In this document: one piece after another, positions 1 to 6,882 of the stretch
Numbering within the stretch: the stretch's first letter is position 1
Layout of the letters: every line of letters begins with the position of its first letter
NCBI GenBank assembly: GCA_036720245.1
Contig: DAIMNI010000027.1
Coordinates: forward strand, 1-25,627
Source: JAAZMA01 sp036720245
GTDB lineage: Bacteria; Bacillota; Clostridia; Tissierellales; Tepidimicrobiaceae
Length of the DNA stretch: 25,627 bases
Reading direction: 5' to 3'
Translations under genes and position numbers: made by a program
Notes under the pieces: model-generated
The model's database searches: none
What the model saw: only the letters and a program-made list of their open reading frames with translations
What the model was told of the DNA's origin: nothing

Positions 1-201
1 AATTGTTCTTGACATATTACCAGATAGCTTTATCTATAGTTTACCCTACACTAAAATATAATTCCTAAAGCCTTTTCCTACACTTCTTCCATATAATAAT
101 TCCCTCTATCTTTCTTTACCCATTTTAATCATAATATTCACATCAAAAATATATTTTTATGCTATATTTTATCATTTTTTTGTGATTTCATACCATATAT
201 A

Positions 202-255
202 TTGAAGAAAACATAATAGTGTAATAAAATTAAGCTAATATAATGCAAATGGAGA
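202..255 (+). promoter_or_regulatory. Candidate promoter and RBS of the Crp/Fnr regulator
   Basis: TTGAAG at 202-207 and TAAAAT at 225-230 are separated by 17 nt, a reasonable sigma-A promoter. A GGAGAG ribosome binding site at 250-255 sits 7 nt before the ATG at 263. The rest of 1-262 is AT-rich and holds no gene that I can support; a TTGACA at 9-14 has no convincing -10 partner and no gene behind it. Confidence 0.45.
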
Positions 256-262
256 GATATAT

Positions 263-943
263 ATGGAAAAGTATGCAAAAGAGTTATCAAAGTCCCCATT
301 ATTTAAGGATATTAGTTTAGAAGATATTCTAAATATATTAGAAAAAATCCCCTATGAAATAAACACATATAATAAAGATGAAATAATAGCCATTGAAGGT
401 GATGATTGTCATGCCCTTGGCATAATACTAAAAGGAAAAATTGAAATCCAAAAAATATTTCCCTCAGGTCAAATTATGACTATTAATAATTTTAAAGAAG
501 GCAATATCTTTGGAGAATCACTAGTGTTTTTAGATAAACATACCTATCCTGCCACTATCACAGCAATGGAATATTCAGAAATAATGTATATAGAAAAATC
601 TAATATAATAAAACTCTCAGTTTTAGATACTAGGGTGCTAATTAATTTTGTCTCTATATTATCCAATAGAATTCTAATGTTAAACAATAGAATATCCAAT
701 TTGTCTCAGGACAGCATCCGAAAAAAGGTTGCCAATTATCTACTGTTTGAATATGAAAATCAAAAAAATCTATTTATTGAATTACCTTTTTCGAGAAAGA
801 AAATGGCAGAACTATTAAATATTCCAAGGCCCTCCCTATCTCGTGAATTGACAAATATGAGAGATGAAGAAATAATAGATTTTGATAAAAATATAATTAA
901 AATCATTAATTTAGAATCATTAGAAAGTTCTTTATTAGAGTAG
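263..943 (+). CDS. Crp/Fnr family transcriptional regulator
   Basis: A 226-residue protein of normal Crp/Fnr length. Residues about 15-125 form a cyclic-nucleotide-binding-like beta barrel (…GDDCHALGIILKGKIEI…, then GNIFGESLVF). A long dimerisation helix follows, and a winged helix-turn-helix lies near residues 172-200 (SRKKMAELLNIPRPSLSREL). There is only one cysteine, so an Fnr-type iron-sulfur cluster is unlikely; the effector is unknown. It lies on the same strand directly before the YedE/TusA/DUF3343 cassette, so it may control that cassette (inference). A perfect 16-bp palindrome in the intervening DNA is a possible target. The family assignment is firm, the regulon is not. Confidence 0.88.
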   Translation: MEKYAKELSKSPLFKDISLEDILNILEKIPYEINTYNKDEIIAIEGDDCHALGIILKGKIEIQKIFPSGQIMTINNFKEGNIFGESLVFLDKHTYPATITAMEYSEIMYIEKSNIIKLSVLDTRVLINFVSILSNRILMLNNRISNLSQDSIRKKVANYLLFEYENQKNLFIELPFSRKKMAELLNIPRPSLSRELTNMRDEEIIDFDKNIIKIINLESLESSLLE

Positions 944-953
944 TATTATTTTC

Positions 954-990
954 ATCTATATAAATATATTTTCTATAGATATTTATTATT
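954..990 (+). terminator. Weak AT-rich hairpin after the Crp/Fnr gene
   Basis: ATCTATA at 954-960 pairs with TATAGAT at 974-980 across a 13-nt loop and is followed by an AT-rich, T-containing tract. The stem is short and lacks G+C, so it may be only a weak terminator or chance in AT-rich DNA. Confidence 0.25.
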
Positions 991-1009
991 TTTAAAATTT
1001 TGTCTTAGA

Positions 1010-1025
1010 CTATATAATTATATAG
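1010..1025. promoter_or_regulatory. 16-bp perfect palindrome upstream of the YedE gene
   Basis: CTATATAATTATATAG is a perfect palindrome ending about 20 nt before the RBS of the YedE gene (AGGGAGG, 1045-1051). It contains TATAAT at 1013-1018, which could serve as a -10 box with a poor -35 (TTTAAA, 991-996, 16-nt spacing). A dimeric regulator bound here would cover the -10. The adjacent Crp/Fnr protein is the obvious candidate, but the sequence is not the classical Crp/Fnr box and AT palindromes arise easily by chance. Confidence 0.35.
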
Positions 1026-1058
1026 AGATTGATAAATAATACACAGGGAGGTTATGCA

Positions 1059-2150
1059 ATGAATGATAGACGTAAAATGTTTATCTATGGAGGAATAATA
1101 GGGCTTATTGCTGCTATACTCGTGAAATATGGCAATCCTGGAAACATGGGAATCTGTGTAGCATGTTTTTATAGGGATATTGCTGGAGCATTAGGCCTAC
1201 ATAGGGCAGAGGTAGTACAATATATTAGGCCTGAAATTATTGGATTTATACTTGGCACTTTTATCATTGCTGTAATAAAAGGAGATTTTAAATCTAGAGG
1301 AGGTTCTTCGCCATTAATTAGATTTTTCTTAGGTTTCTTTTTAGTAATTGGAGCCTTGGTCTTCTTAGGCTGTCCTCTTAGAATGATTCTAAGACTTGCC
1401 AATGGAGATTTAAATGCCTTGACTGGATTATTGGGCTATTTAATTGGAATATTTATAGGAGTACAATTTTTAAAGAAAGGTTATACTTTAGGCTCTAGTA
1501 TAGAACAGCCTAAGATTTCAGGGTTTATAATGCCAATAGTGGCTATAGCACTACTTGTTTTTTTAATCGCTAAACCAGATTTTATATTTTTCTCCAAAGA
1601 GGGACCTGGTTCTATGAGAGCACCCTTGATATTATCTTTAATTTTAGGAATGGTAGTGGGAATTGTACTTCAAAGAAGTAGAATTTGTACTGCTGGTGCT
1701 TTTAGAGATATGATATTAATTAAAGATAGTCATTTCCTATGGGGAATTATTGGCATATTTGTAGTAAATCTTATCGCAAATTTAGTTTTAAATTTTGAAT
1801 CTTTTAATTTAGGATTCCTAGACCAACCAGTAGCCCATGCAGATCATCTATGGAATATTATGGGCATGGTATTAGTTGGATTAGCTTCTGTTTTATTAGG
1901 TGGTTGTCCTGTAAGGCAAACTATTCTAGCTGGTGAAGGAGATGCAGATGCTGGAATAACTATTTTAGGTGTAACCATTGGTGCTGCTTTTGCCCATAAT
2001 TTTGGTTTAGCCTCTAGTCCAAAGGGTGTAACTACCAATGGTAAAATTGCCGTTATAATTGGAATAGTTGTAATTTTAGTAATTGCTATATCTGTAGTTA
2101 AAGATGCTAATTCTAAACTTCAAAAAAGGGAGAGTGAAATCCATGGCTAA
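1059..2150 (+). CDS. YedE/YeeE-family membrane protein, putative selenium/sulfur-compound transporter
   Basis: The start is the ATG at 1059, 7 nt after AGGGAGG; a TTG 30 nt upstream is in frame but lacks an RBS. The 363-residue product is almost entirely hydrophobic, with about nine to ten membrane segments in two related halves. Conserved cysteines sit in family motifs: C33 and C36 (GICVACFYRD), C105 (GCPLRM), C210 (SRICTAGAFRD) and C283 (GGCPVRQ). In the thiosulfate transporter YeeE/TsuA, membrane cysteines of this kind relay the sulfur substrate. YedE proteins beside TusA-like and DUF3343 proteins are usually annotated as selenium-metabolism transporters. The gene overlaps the next one by 8 nt, implying coupled translation. 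Whether the cargo is sulfur or selenium cannot be read from the sequence. Confidence 0.85.
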   Translation: MNDRRKMFIYGGIIGLIAAILVKYGNPGNMGICVACFYRDIAGALGLHRAEVVQYIRPEIIGFILGTFIIAVIKGDFKSRGGSSPLIRFFLGFFLVIGALVFLGCPLRMILRLANGDLNALTGLLGYLIGIFIGVQFLKKGYTLGSSIEQPKISGFIMPIVAIALLVFLIAKPDFIFFSKEGPGSMRAPLILSLILGMVVGIVLQRSRICTAGAFRDMILIKDSHFLWGIIGIFVVNLIANLVLNFESFNLGFLDQPVAHADHLWNIMGMVLVGLASVLLGGCPVRQTILAGEGDADAGITILGVTIGAAFAHNFGLASSPKGVTTNGKIAVIIGIVVILVIAISVVKDANSKLQKRESEIHG

Positions 2151-2355
2151 AATCATAGATGCAAAAGGCAGGTCCTGTCCAGAACCAGTAATTATGACTA
2201 AAAATGCTATTGATTCTAATCCTAATGAAATAATAGAAGTATTAGTAGATAGCCATGTAGCTGTAGAAAATATCACTAGATTTGCTAAGGGACGTGGCTA
2301 TAAAGTAGATGTAGCAGAAAATAAAGGGGAGTTTACCTTAAATATTAGAAAATAG
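2143..2355 (+). CDS. TusA/SirA-like sulfur (selenium) carrier protein
   Basis: A 70-residue protein of typical TusA size. The start chosen is the ATG at 2143, preceded by GGGAGAG; an in-frame ATG at 2104 lies inside the YedE gene with no RBS. The N-terminus reads MAKIIDAKGRSCPEPV, so C12 lies in the family CPxP motif that carries a persulfide (or perselenide) in TusA/YedF proteins. Unlike full YedF, there is no C-terminal DsrE-like domain; the separate DUF3343 gene 8 nt downstream may supply a partner function. It probably accepts chalcogen from, or delivers it to, the YedE membrane protein (inference from context). Confidence 0.85.
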   Translation: MAKIIDAKGRSCPEPVIMTKNAIDSNPNEIIEVLVDSHVAVENITRFAKGRGYKVDVAENKGEFTLNIRK

Positions 2356-2363
2356 GTGAAAAT

Positions 2364-2609
2364 ATGGAAGATTATTGTGTAATAACATTTCAAATAACTC
2401 AACATGCTTTAATTTTTGAAAAAAACATGAAAAAATTAGGCTATAATATAAAATTAATGCCTATACCTAGACAGGTCAGTTCCAGTTGTGGAACTGCCGC
2501 AAGAATACCCTGTGATAAAAAAGAGGAAATACTAAATATATGCAATGAGAAAAATCTTCCCATTGAAGATTTCCATAGAATAGAACATAAGAAAAATTCC
2601 TGGTTCTAA
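2364..2609 (+). CDS. DUF3343 protein, putative Se/S carrier-like
   Basis: An 81-residue soluble protein starting at ATG 2364 after AGGTGA. It matches the DUF3343 pattern: an N-terminal strand (YCVITFQITQHALIFEK), a segment with MPIPRQVSSSCGTAARIPC that places cysteines at C42 and C50, and a polar C-terminus. The family is commonly annotated as putative Se/S carrier-like because it co-occurs with YedE and TusA proteins, as here. It is the last gene of the cassette. No clear intrinsic terminator follows before the exporter promoter at 2650. The biochemical role has not been established to my knowledge. Confidence 0.8.
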   Translation: MEDYCVITFQITQHALIFEKNMKKLGYNIKLMPIPRQVSSSCGTAARIPCDKKEEILNICNEKNLPIEDFHRIEHKKNSWF

Positions 2610-2649
2610 TTTAGTATTATTACAATTGTATTACAAATTTAAAATATGC

Positions 2650-2677
2650 TTGAATTTTTTTATAATTCTTATATAAT
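2650..2677 (+). promoter_or_regulatory. Promoter of the ABC exporter leader
   Basis: TTGAAT (2650-2655) and TATAAT (2672-2677) are 16 nt apart, which predicts a transcript start near 2684. That leaves only about 15 nt before the leader-peptide RBS, typical of ribosome-mediated attenuators. Confidence 0.65.
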
Positions 2678-2712
2678 TGGCTTATACCAAAATTTTGAAA
2701 GGAGGTCGTGAA

Positions 2713-2787
2713 ATGAACAATTTAAGAATGATTCAAATTAAAGAAAATTTAATATTAATATTAGCACGACCTATGATCAAGATTTAA
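2713..2787 (+). CDS. 24-residue leader peptide of the ABC exporter attenuator
   Basis: ATG at 2713 follows a very strong RBS (AAAGGAGGT, ending 2706) and opens a 24-codon frame ending with TAA at 2785-2787. The peptide starts MNNLRMIQIKENLI and ends LARPMIKI. It is too short to be an enzyme. Its last third overlaps RNA segment 2 of the attenuator and it ends 17 nt before the terminator stem, the expected geometry for a regulatory leader peptide. Rapid translation to the stop would hide segment 2 and favour termination; stalling would favour readthrough. No classical drug-stalling motif such as RLR is present, although LRM resembles one loosely. Confidence 0.7.
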   Translation: MNNLRMIQIKENLILILARPMIKI

Positions 2788-2803
2788 AACCTTTAGACTA
2801 TTT

Positions 2804-2836
2804 AACCATAGGCGTGCAATGCCTATGGTTTTTTTT
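2804..2836 (+). terminator. Intrinsic terminator/attenuator hairpin A
   Basis: AACCATAGGC (2804-2813) and GCCTATGGTT (2821-2830) form a perfect 10-bp stem with a 7-nt loop, followed by a T run through 2836. It is a strong Rho-independent terminator located 17 nt after the leader-peptide stop. Its 8-bp core stem is repeated exactly in terminator B at 3147-3191. Confidence 0.85.
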
Positions 2837-2838
2837 AT

Positions 2839-2944
2839 GACCTAACCCCATTTGCGAAATGTTTCTGGAGCAAATGGCTGGTAGGTCAAACGCAACGAGC
2901 ACCAAACTTGCATGACCGAAGGGAATAAGCAAGTTTGAGTTGCG
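2839..2944 (+). repeat. Tandem pair of long hairpins in the exporter leader
   Basis: Hairpin 1 (2839-2887) has an inner perfect 8-bp stem, CCATTTGC with GCAAATGG, and outer arms GACCTAACC and GGTAGGTC. Hairpin 2 (2891-2944) has an inner perfect 9-bp stem, CAAACTTGC with GCAAGTTTG, and outer arms CGCAAC and GTTGCG. The G+C content is higher than in the surrounding DNA. They lie between the two terminators and do not encode a credible protein. They look like inserted palindromic repeats or a structured RNA; I cannot tell which. Confidence 0.65.
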
Positions 2945-2950
2945 AGACTG

Positions 2951-3097
2951 CGTACTCTGTATGCAAGATTGCGTACTCTGCAAGTATAAAGGACACATGA
3001 TAGAAGAAACACCCCATATATTCCTAGCTGTAGAACCCCAAAAGGGAATAAGTACATTCATGGTTCGATATTACGTACTCTGCAAGTACAAAGGACA
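2951..3097 (+). repeat. Direct repeats with core CGTACTCTGCAAGTA
   Basis: Two 24-bp copies starting CGTACTCTGCAAGTA and ending AAAGGACA lie at 2972-2995 and 3074-3097, differing at one base. A shorter copy (CGTACTCTG, then TATGCAA) is at 2951-2966. The 78 nt between the long copies is unrelated. The short open frames running through this stretch repeat the same peptide motif (CVLC, VLCKYKG) because of the DNA repeat and are not real genes. Confidence 0.7.
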
Positions 3098-3113
3098 GAG
3101 ATTCAGGATGACA

Positions 3114-3144
3114 TGGGACAAAAAAAGCCATCCCCATTGTCCCA
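3114..3144. repeat. GGGACA…TGTCCC palindromic dispersed-type repeat
   Basis: TGGGACAA (3114-3121) and TTGTCCCA (3137-3144) form a perfect 8-bp inverted repeat around an internal segment containing GCCATCCCC. From memory, palindromes with GGGACA/TGTCCC ends and a GGGGAtGG- or GGGGACGG-like core are common dispersed intergenic repeats in clostridial genomes. The upstream bases GATTCAGGATGACAT also resemble a known type of intergenic repeat. Copies elsewhere in the genome cannot be checked here. Confidence 0.55.
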
Positions 3145-3146
3145 CC

Positions 3147-3191
3147 AAAAACCATAGGCTATAAAATTGTAATATTGCCTATGGTTTTTTT
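3147..3191 (+). terminator. Second terminator B with the same stem, directly before the exporter gene
   Basis: AAAAACCATAGGC (3147-3159) pairs with GCCTATGGTTTTT (3177-3189) across a 17-nt AT-rich loop and ends in seven T residues (3185-3191). The 8-bp core CCATAGGC/GCCTATGG is identical to terminator A, and the following T-run-plus-ATG context is shared. It lies only 12 nt before the exporter RBS (AAGGAGGG, 3203-3210), so it would terminate messages that passed terminator A unless it too is relieved. Confidence 0.8.
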
Positions 3192-3215
3192 ATGTCTAAA
3201 ATAAGGAGGGAAAAA

Positions 3216-5021
3216 ATGAAGGAAATAAAAAAGATTTTTAAATTTATGGAAGGCTATAAGGGAATTTACCTTTTAGCAATGGTATCCATAATCCTTTCTC
3301 AAATGGTAGTTATAATATCTCCACTGATTATTAGAACTACTGTAGACTCTATCATTGGAGAAATACCCATTGATTCTAATCTTTTAGGAAAAATAGTTGG
3401 AAATCTAGGGGGTAGAGATTATTTAAGGGAAAATATTTGGATTATGGGCTTACTTTTAGTCATGGTAGCAATTTTAAGAAGTGTATTTATGTATTTTAGA
3501 AATACCTTGGCTAGTAAAGCTAGTGAACATACCGCAAAAAACATTAGGGATGAACTATATGATCAAATTCAAAGGCTTCCCTATGAATACCATGTAAAAT
3601 CAGAAACTGGAGATTTAATTCAGAGATGTACCTCTGATGTAAATACCATAAAAAGATTTTTGTCTATACAATTAGTAGAAGTAGCTGGTTCAATATTTAT
3701 GTTATTATTTGTATCTTTTACTATGTTTAGATTAAATGTAAAAATGACCTTAGTTTCCATGGCTACTATGCCAATAATATTTGTATTTGCATTTATTTTC
3801 TTTTCTAAAGTAAAAAAAGCCTTTGAGGCCTCAGATGAGGCAGAGGCAGAATTAACCACAGTGCTACAAGAAAACCTTACAGGTGTAAGAGTAGTAAAGG
3901 CCTGTGCTAATCAAAAATATGAAATAGAAAAGTTTGATGAAAAAAATAAAGACTATAGAGATAAAACCTATAAATTAATTGAGGATTTAGCTATATATTG
4001 GGGATCATCTGACTTTATTTGCTTTATACAAATTGGATTGACTATAGTATTTGGGAGTATTTGGGCTGTAGCTGGAGAAATATCTCTAGGTACTGTAATG
4101 GCCTTTTCTACATATGTAAATATGTTATTGTGGCCTATTAGACAAATGGGAAGAACTTTAACAGATATGGGTAAAGCCATAGTATCTATAGGAAGAATTG
4201 AAGAAATTTTTAATGAAAACATAGAAATTCTAAAAGAAAACAATAAAAAGCCAAAAATCAAAGGTAATATTGAATTTAAAGATGTATATTTTGAATATGA
4301 AAAAGATACGCCAGTAATAGATAATATCTCCTTTTCAGTAAAGGCTGGTAATACAGTGGCTATCATTGGACCTACAGGGAGTGGTAAATCTTCACTAGTC
4401 TATTTATTGGCAAGACTATATGATTATAATAGTGGCTCTATACTAATAGATGGAATGGAATTAAAAAATATTGATAAAGCCTGGATTAGAAAAAATATAG
4501 GAATTGTACTACAAGAACCTTTTCTATATGCCAAAACTATTAGGGATAATATAAAATTAGCCAATCCTAATATGAAGGATAAAAAGGTTTATGAGTCTGC
4601 TAAAATTGCAAGTATTCATCAAGATATTAAATCCTTTGATAAGGGCTACGATACCTATGTAGGAGAAAGGGGAGTTTCTTTATCTGGTGGTCAAAAACAA
4701 AGAGTTGCAATTGCTAGAACCATTATAAATGATTGTCCTGTTGTAGTTTTTGACGATTCCCTATCTGCTGTAGATACGGAAACTGATATTTCCATTAGAA
4801 GGGCCTTAAATGATAGAAAAAATAAATCTACAACTATAATTATATCTCATAGAATATCCACTGTATCTGAAGCAGATGAAATTATAGTTTTAGACAATGG
4901 GAAAATAATTCAAAGAGGTAATCATGAAAAATTAATAAATGAAAAAGGTCTATATCAAAGATTGTATGAAATTCAAAATTCTATGAAAGATTTACAAGAA
5001 GATATAAAATTACATGCCTAA
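3216..5021 (+). CDS. Multidrug-type ABC exporter half-transporter with degenerate catalytic site (BmrC-like)
   Basis: The start chosen is ATG 3216, 5 nt after AAGGAGGG; the upstream in-frame ATG at 3192 would itself contain that RBS. The 601-residue product has an N-terminal six-helix membrane domain (about 1-315) and a C-terminal nucleotide-binding domain. Walker A (GPTGSGKSS) is near residue 385, a canonical signature LSGGQKQR near 489, and Walker B VVVFDDSLSAVD near 508. Here an aspartate replaces the usual catalytic glutamate. This is the hallmark of the non-hydrolysing site in heterodimeric exporters such as BmrC/BmrD and TM287/288. The partner is the next gene, 14 nt away. Expression is probably controlled by the attenuator leader. 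Substrates are unknown, probably drugs or lipids. Confidence 0.9.
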   Translation: MKEIKKIFKFMEGYKGIYLLAMVSIILSQMVVIISPLIIRTTVDSIIGEIPIDSNLLGKIVGNLGGRDYLRENIWIMGLLLVMVAILRSVFMYFRNTLASKASEHTAKNIRDELYDQIQRLPYEYHVKSETGDLIQRCTSDVNTIKRFLSIQLVEVAGSIFMLLFVSFTMFRLNVKMTLVSMATMPIIFVFAFIFFSKVKKAFEASDEAEAELTTVLQENLTGVRVVKACANQKYEIEKFDEKNKDYRDKTYKLIEDLAIYWGSSDFICFIQIGLTIVFGSIWAVAGEISLGTVMAFSTYVNMLLWPIRQMGRTLTDMGKAIVSIGRIEEIFNENIEILKENNKKPKIKGNIEFKDVYFEYEKDTPVIDNISFSVKAGNTVAIIGPTGSGKSSLVYLLARLYDYNSGSILIDGMELKNIDKAWIRKNIGIVLQEPFLYAKTIRDNIKLANPNMKDKKVYESAKIASIHQDIKSFDKGYDTYVGERGVSLSGGQKQRVAIARTIINDCPVVVFDDSLSAVDTETDISIRRALNDRKNKSTTIIISHRISTVSEADEIIVLDNGKIIQRGNHEKLINEKGLYQRLYEIQNSMKDLQEDIKLHA

Positions 5022-5035
5022 GTGAGGTGGTAGTA

Positions 5036-6853
5036 TTGGAAAATGAGAAAATTGAAAACGAAAAGATTGATATTACTATATGGAAAAATTTCTTAGAATT
5101 AGTTAAAAATCATAAAAGGGATTTTATAATACTATCTATAATTATGGTATTTGTAGGGGCATTGGATTCTGTATTCCCATTATTTACTAAATATGCAATT
5201 GATAATTTTATTATGAAAAAAAGTTTATTTGGATTAAATAAATTTATAAAATTATTTCTTATAATTATAGCATTTCAAGCTATAAATATATTTTTATTTT
5301 TAAGTATGGGTGGAAAAATTGAAACTAATGTATCCTATGATATTAGAAAAAAAGGGTTTGAAAAATTACAAATCCTCCCTCTTTCCTATTATGATGAAAA
5401 AGCAGTAGGGTGGTTAATGGCTAGAATGACTTCTGATATTAATGGTATTTCAGAAACCCTATCTTGGGGCATGGTAGATTTTGCCTGGGGCATTGCCATG
5501 ATGGTAGCAGTTATGATTGCCATGTTTAGACTCAGTGTTAAATTAGCCTTAATAACATTAATATTAGTTCCCCCTTTGGCCATATCTTCTGTGTATTTTC
5601 AAAATAAAATACTAAAAGCTCAAAGGGAAGTTAGATCTGTTAATTCTAAAATAACTGCATCTTATAATGAGGATATATCTGGGGCTATGACTACTAAAAC
5701 TATGGTTAGGGAAGAAAAAAACCTAGAAGAATTTAAAGAGATTACTGAAAAAATGAAAGTGAAATCTGTAAGAGCTACAATTGTTTCTTCTCTATACTTC
5801 CCTATAATTTTAGTATTAGGTAGTGTAGGCACAGCCTTAGTTTTAAATATTGGAGGAAATGATGTAATTCAAGGTACTATGAGCTATGGTACTATGGCAG
5901 CCTTTATAGCTTATACTGCTCAGTTTTTTGAACCTGTAAGACAATTAGCGGCAGTATTTGCAGAAATTCAGGGAGCACAAGCCTCAGCAGAAAGAGTGTT
6001 TTCTCTTATAAATGAAGTACCAGATATTGTAGATAGTGATGATGTAGTAAATGAATATGGAGACTTCTTTAATCCAAAAAAAGAAAACTGGCCAGAAATT
6101 AAAGGAGAAATTGAATTTAGAAATGTATCCTTCTCCTATAAAAATGGAGAAAAGGTTTTGGAAGATTTTAATCTTAAAGTAAAACCTGGAGAAACCATAG
6201 CCTTAGTCGGGGAAACTGGTTCGGGGAAATCTACTATTGTCAATTTGCTTTGTAGATTTTATGAACCTAGTTCTGGTGAAATATTAGTAGATGGAATAGA
6301 TTATAAAACCATGCCTCAAATTTGGATTCATGATAATTTAGGCTATGTACTACAGGCCCCCCATTTATTTAGTGGAACCATAAAGGATAATATAAAATAT
6401 GGCCATTTAGATGCCACAGAATTAGAAATTATAAGAGCTAGTAAATTAGTCAATAGTCATGATTTTATTATGAAAACGGAAAAAGGATATGATACTGATG
6501 TAGGTGAAGGCGGTAATTTGCTTTCCACTGGACAAAAACAACTTATATCCTTTGCTAGAGCCATTGTAAAAGACCCTAAGATATTTGTATTAGATGAGGC
6601 AACTTCTTCTATTGATACAGAAACAGAAATGCTAATTCAAAAAACCATAGAAAATGTACTAGAAGGAAAAACCAGCTTTGTAATAGCCCATAGATTATCT
6701 ACTATAAAAAATGCAGATAGAATTTTAGTAATTAAAGATGGAAAAATTATAGAAGAAGGTAATCATAGGGAATTGATTAGGGAAAAAGGATATTATTATA
6801 ATTTGTATACTAATCAATTTATAGAGGAGAGAAATAAGGAAGTATTGGGATAA
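5036..6853 (+). CDS. Multidrug-type ABC exporter half-transporter with canonical catalytic site (BmrD-like)
   Basis: The likely start is TTG 5036, 5 nt after GAGGTGG (5024-5030); the GTG at 5027 lies inside that RBS. The 605-residue protein has six membrane helices followed by a nucleotide-binding domain with Walker A GETGSGKST (about residue 391) and Walker B IFVLDEATSSID (about 515) with the catalytic glutamate. The signature is degenerate: LSTGQ instead of LSGGQ, near 496. Together with the partner gene this gives one complete ATP site (its Walker motifs with the partner's LSGGQ) and one degenerate site, exactly complementary deviations. A heterodimeric exporter in the cytoplasmic membrane is therefore well supported; the cargo is not. 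Confidence 0.9.
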   Translation: MENEKIENEKIDITIWKNFLELVKNHKRDFIILSIIMVFVGALDSVFPLFTKYAIDNFIMKKSLFGLNKFIKLFLIIIAFQAINIFLFLSMGGKIETNVSYDIRKKGFEKLQILPLSYYDEKAVGWLMARMTSDINGISETLSWGMVDFAWGIAMMVAVMIAMFRLSVKLALITLILVPPLAISSVYFQNKILKAQREVRSVNSKITASYNEDISGAMTTKTMVREEKNLEEFKEITEKMKVKSVRATIVSSLYFPIILVLGSVGTALVLNIGGNDVIQGTMSYGTMAAFIAYTAQFFEPVRQLAAVFAEIQGAQASAERVFSLINEVPDIVDSDDVVNEYGDFFNPKKENWPEIKGEIEFRNVSFSYKNGEKVLEDFNLKVKPGETIALVGETGSGKSTIVNLLCRFYEPSSGEILVDGIDYKTMPQIWIHDNLGYVLQAPHLFSGTIKDNIKYGHLDATELEIIRASKLVNSHDFIMKTEKGYDTDVGEGGNLLSTGQKQLISFARAIVKDPKIFVLDEATSSIDTETEMLIQKTIENVLEGKTSFVIAHRLSTIKNADRILVIKDGKIIEEGNHRELIREKGYYYNLYTNQFIEERNKEVLG

Positions 6854-6882
6854 GATAGGGGCCCAACCCCTATCTTATTTTA
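6851..6882. terminator. Bidirectional terminator between convergent genes
   Basis: TAAGATAGGGG (6851-6861) and CCCCTATCTTA (6867-6877) form an 11-bp stem with a 5-nt loop, followed by TTTTATTATTTA on the plus strand. The stem begins in the exporter stop codon. The minus-strand gene ending at 6883 can use the same hairpin. Confidence 0.85.

Larger units (their letters stand above)
2703..2836 (+). promoter_or_regulatory. Four-segment transcription attenuator of the ABC exporter
   Basis: Four segments are mutually complementary. Segment 1 (AGGTCGTG, 2703-2710, overlapping the leader RBS) pairs perfectly with CACGACCT (2765-2772) in segment 2. Segment 2 (2764-2775) pairs over 11 bp, with one bulged A, with segment 3 (CATAGGCGTGC, 2807-2817). 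Segment 3 (2804-2813) pairs over 10 bp with segment 4 (2821-2830), followed by T residues. Thus 1:2 permits the 3:4 terminator, while 2:3 prevents it. A ribosome stalled early on the 24-codon leader peptide would cover segment 1 and release segment 2 to form the antiterminator. The pairings are seen directly; the mechanism is inferred by analogy with bmrB and erm-type leaders. Confidence 0.75.

Noticed and set aside
1..201. Possible gene fragment at the left edge
   Set aside because: No frame with a start, RBS or recognisable motif on either strand; the composition is that of AT-rich intergenic DNA.
2798..3061. Minus-strand open frames opposite the exporter leader
   Set aside because: They lack an RBS, cover the hairpins and terminator, and the encoded peptides look like repeat translations.
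2940..3164. Open frame of 74 codons with CVLC/VLCKYKG repeats
   Set aside because: The peptide repeats come from the DNA direct repeats, there is no RBS, and the frame runs through two palindromes and into terminator B.
3968..4366. Longer antisense open frames within the exporter, hydA, znuB and lpdA genes
   Set aside because: They are complements of well-supported genes, lack RBSs and show no family motifs.
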